Source: Chryseobacterium gleum (lineage in GTDB: Bacteria > Bacteroidota > Bacteroidia > Flavobacteriales_D > Crocinitomicaceae). From it: a stretch of DNA of 6,421 bases. Below are positions 6,272-6,421 of this stretch, in pieces (within the stretch, counting starts at the first letter, position 1; each line of letters begins with the position of its first letter). A program made the position numbers and the translations under genes. The DNA is taken from positions 1 to 6,421 of the forward strand of contig CAMCQW010000115.1 in NCBI GenBank assembly GCA_945877045.1, in the 5' to 3' direction. The notes beneath the pieces are model-generated. The model made no database searches, was not told the origin of the DNA, and saw nothing but the letters and a program-made list of their open reading frames with translations.

Positions 6272-6421
6272 GATGTATTTTTTAAAATAATCTTGTATTG
6301 GCATTAATTCATCCCCCATCGCAATTTTATCAGCACCTATTGCTATAAAATATCTTGTCATCACCATTTTAGATGTTTCGTCGATATTAAATAAAGTGAT
6401 GGTTGCTTTGTGAGTTGCTTC
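6266..6421 (-). CDS. C-terminal fragment of an unrecognised protein, cut by the window edge
   Basis: An open frame enters from the right edge on the minus strand and runs 51 codons to a TAA at 6268-6266. It begins EATHKATITLFNIDE and ends MPIQDYFKKYIL. The start lies beyond the window. It is credible as a gene because it is open across the whole available stretch and is followed at a normal distance by an intrinsic terminator. It looks like a soluble protein end with a short amphipathic last helix; no membrane segment is present. I do not recognise the family. The final codons overlap an inverted repeat (6267-6297). Confidence 0.7.
   Translation of the reverse strand, partial: EATHKATITLFNIDETSKMVMTRYFIAIGADKIAMGDELMPIQDYFKKYIL
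6267..6297. repeat. Imperfect inverted repeat at the end of the right-edge gene
   Basis: TACAAGAT (6267-6274) mirrors ATCTTGTA (6290-6297), and inside it TATTTT (6276-6281) mirrors AAAATA (6284-6289) around two T. The whole can form a hairpin with one bulged G at 6275. It covers the last nine sense codons of the upstream gene and overlaps the candidate -33 element for add. It may be an operator, an mRNA 3' structure, or chance in AT-rich coding DNA. Confidence 0.4.

Noticed and set aside
1..6421. CRISPR array, insertion sequence, toxin-antitoxin or defence system
   Set aside because: No regularly spaced repeats, transposase, terminal inverted repeats or small paired toxin-antitoxin genes are visible; the content is housekeeping.

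Overview
The window looks like ordinary chromosome from a low-GC member of the Bacteroidota. Three things point there: several promoters carry the phylum's TAnnTTTG -7 box, the start sites lack clear Shine-Dalgarno sequences, and one gene encodes an outer-membrane beta-barrel of the DUF6089 type, which I know mainly from this phylum. The order cannot be fixed from sequence alone. The content is mostly housekeeping: rRNA modification, nucleotide salvage, one transporter, one tRNA and one envelope protein.

Layout from left to right. rlmB (23S rRNA 2'-O-methyltransferase) runs forward and shares its stop-codon bases with the end of a leftward three-gene cluster. In transcription order that cluster is upp (uracil phosphoribosyltransferase), a small four-helix membrane protein of unknown function, and a YjjG-type HAD pyrimidine nucleotidase. 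The genes are 2 bp apart or overlapping, so they very probably form one operon, read from a promoter near 2661-2690. Divergent from upp is an MFS transporter resembling the metabolite:H+ symporter / sugar porter branch. Its start is best placed at 2709 rather than at the longer reading frame's 2667. A tRNA-Leu(GAG) gene follows with its own well-formed promoter. Next comes the DUF6089-like barrel gene with a GTG start and a short predicted leader. It converges, with only 6 bp between the stops, on a leftward adenosine deaminase-family gene (add). At the right edge lies the C-terminal end of another leftward gene, cut by the window, followed by an intrinsic terminator.

Functional links. Upp makes UMP from uracil and PRPP, while YjjG-type nucleotidases hydrolyse pyrimidine nucleoside monophosphates, including non-canonical ones. 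Their pairing in one operon suggests salvage balanced by nucleotide-pool cleaning (inference). The deaminase would serve purine salvage if it acts on adenosine, but three residues around its active site differ from well-studied enzymes.

I see no mobile element, CRISPR array, defence system or clearly new multi-gene system. The most unusual spot is the add upstream region (about 6187-6300). There a gene end with a 13-bp dyad, a candidate promoter, an intrinsic terminator and the add start codon are packed into about 110 bp.
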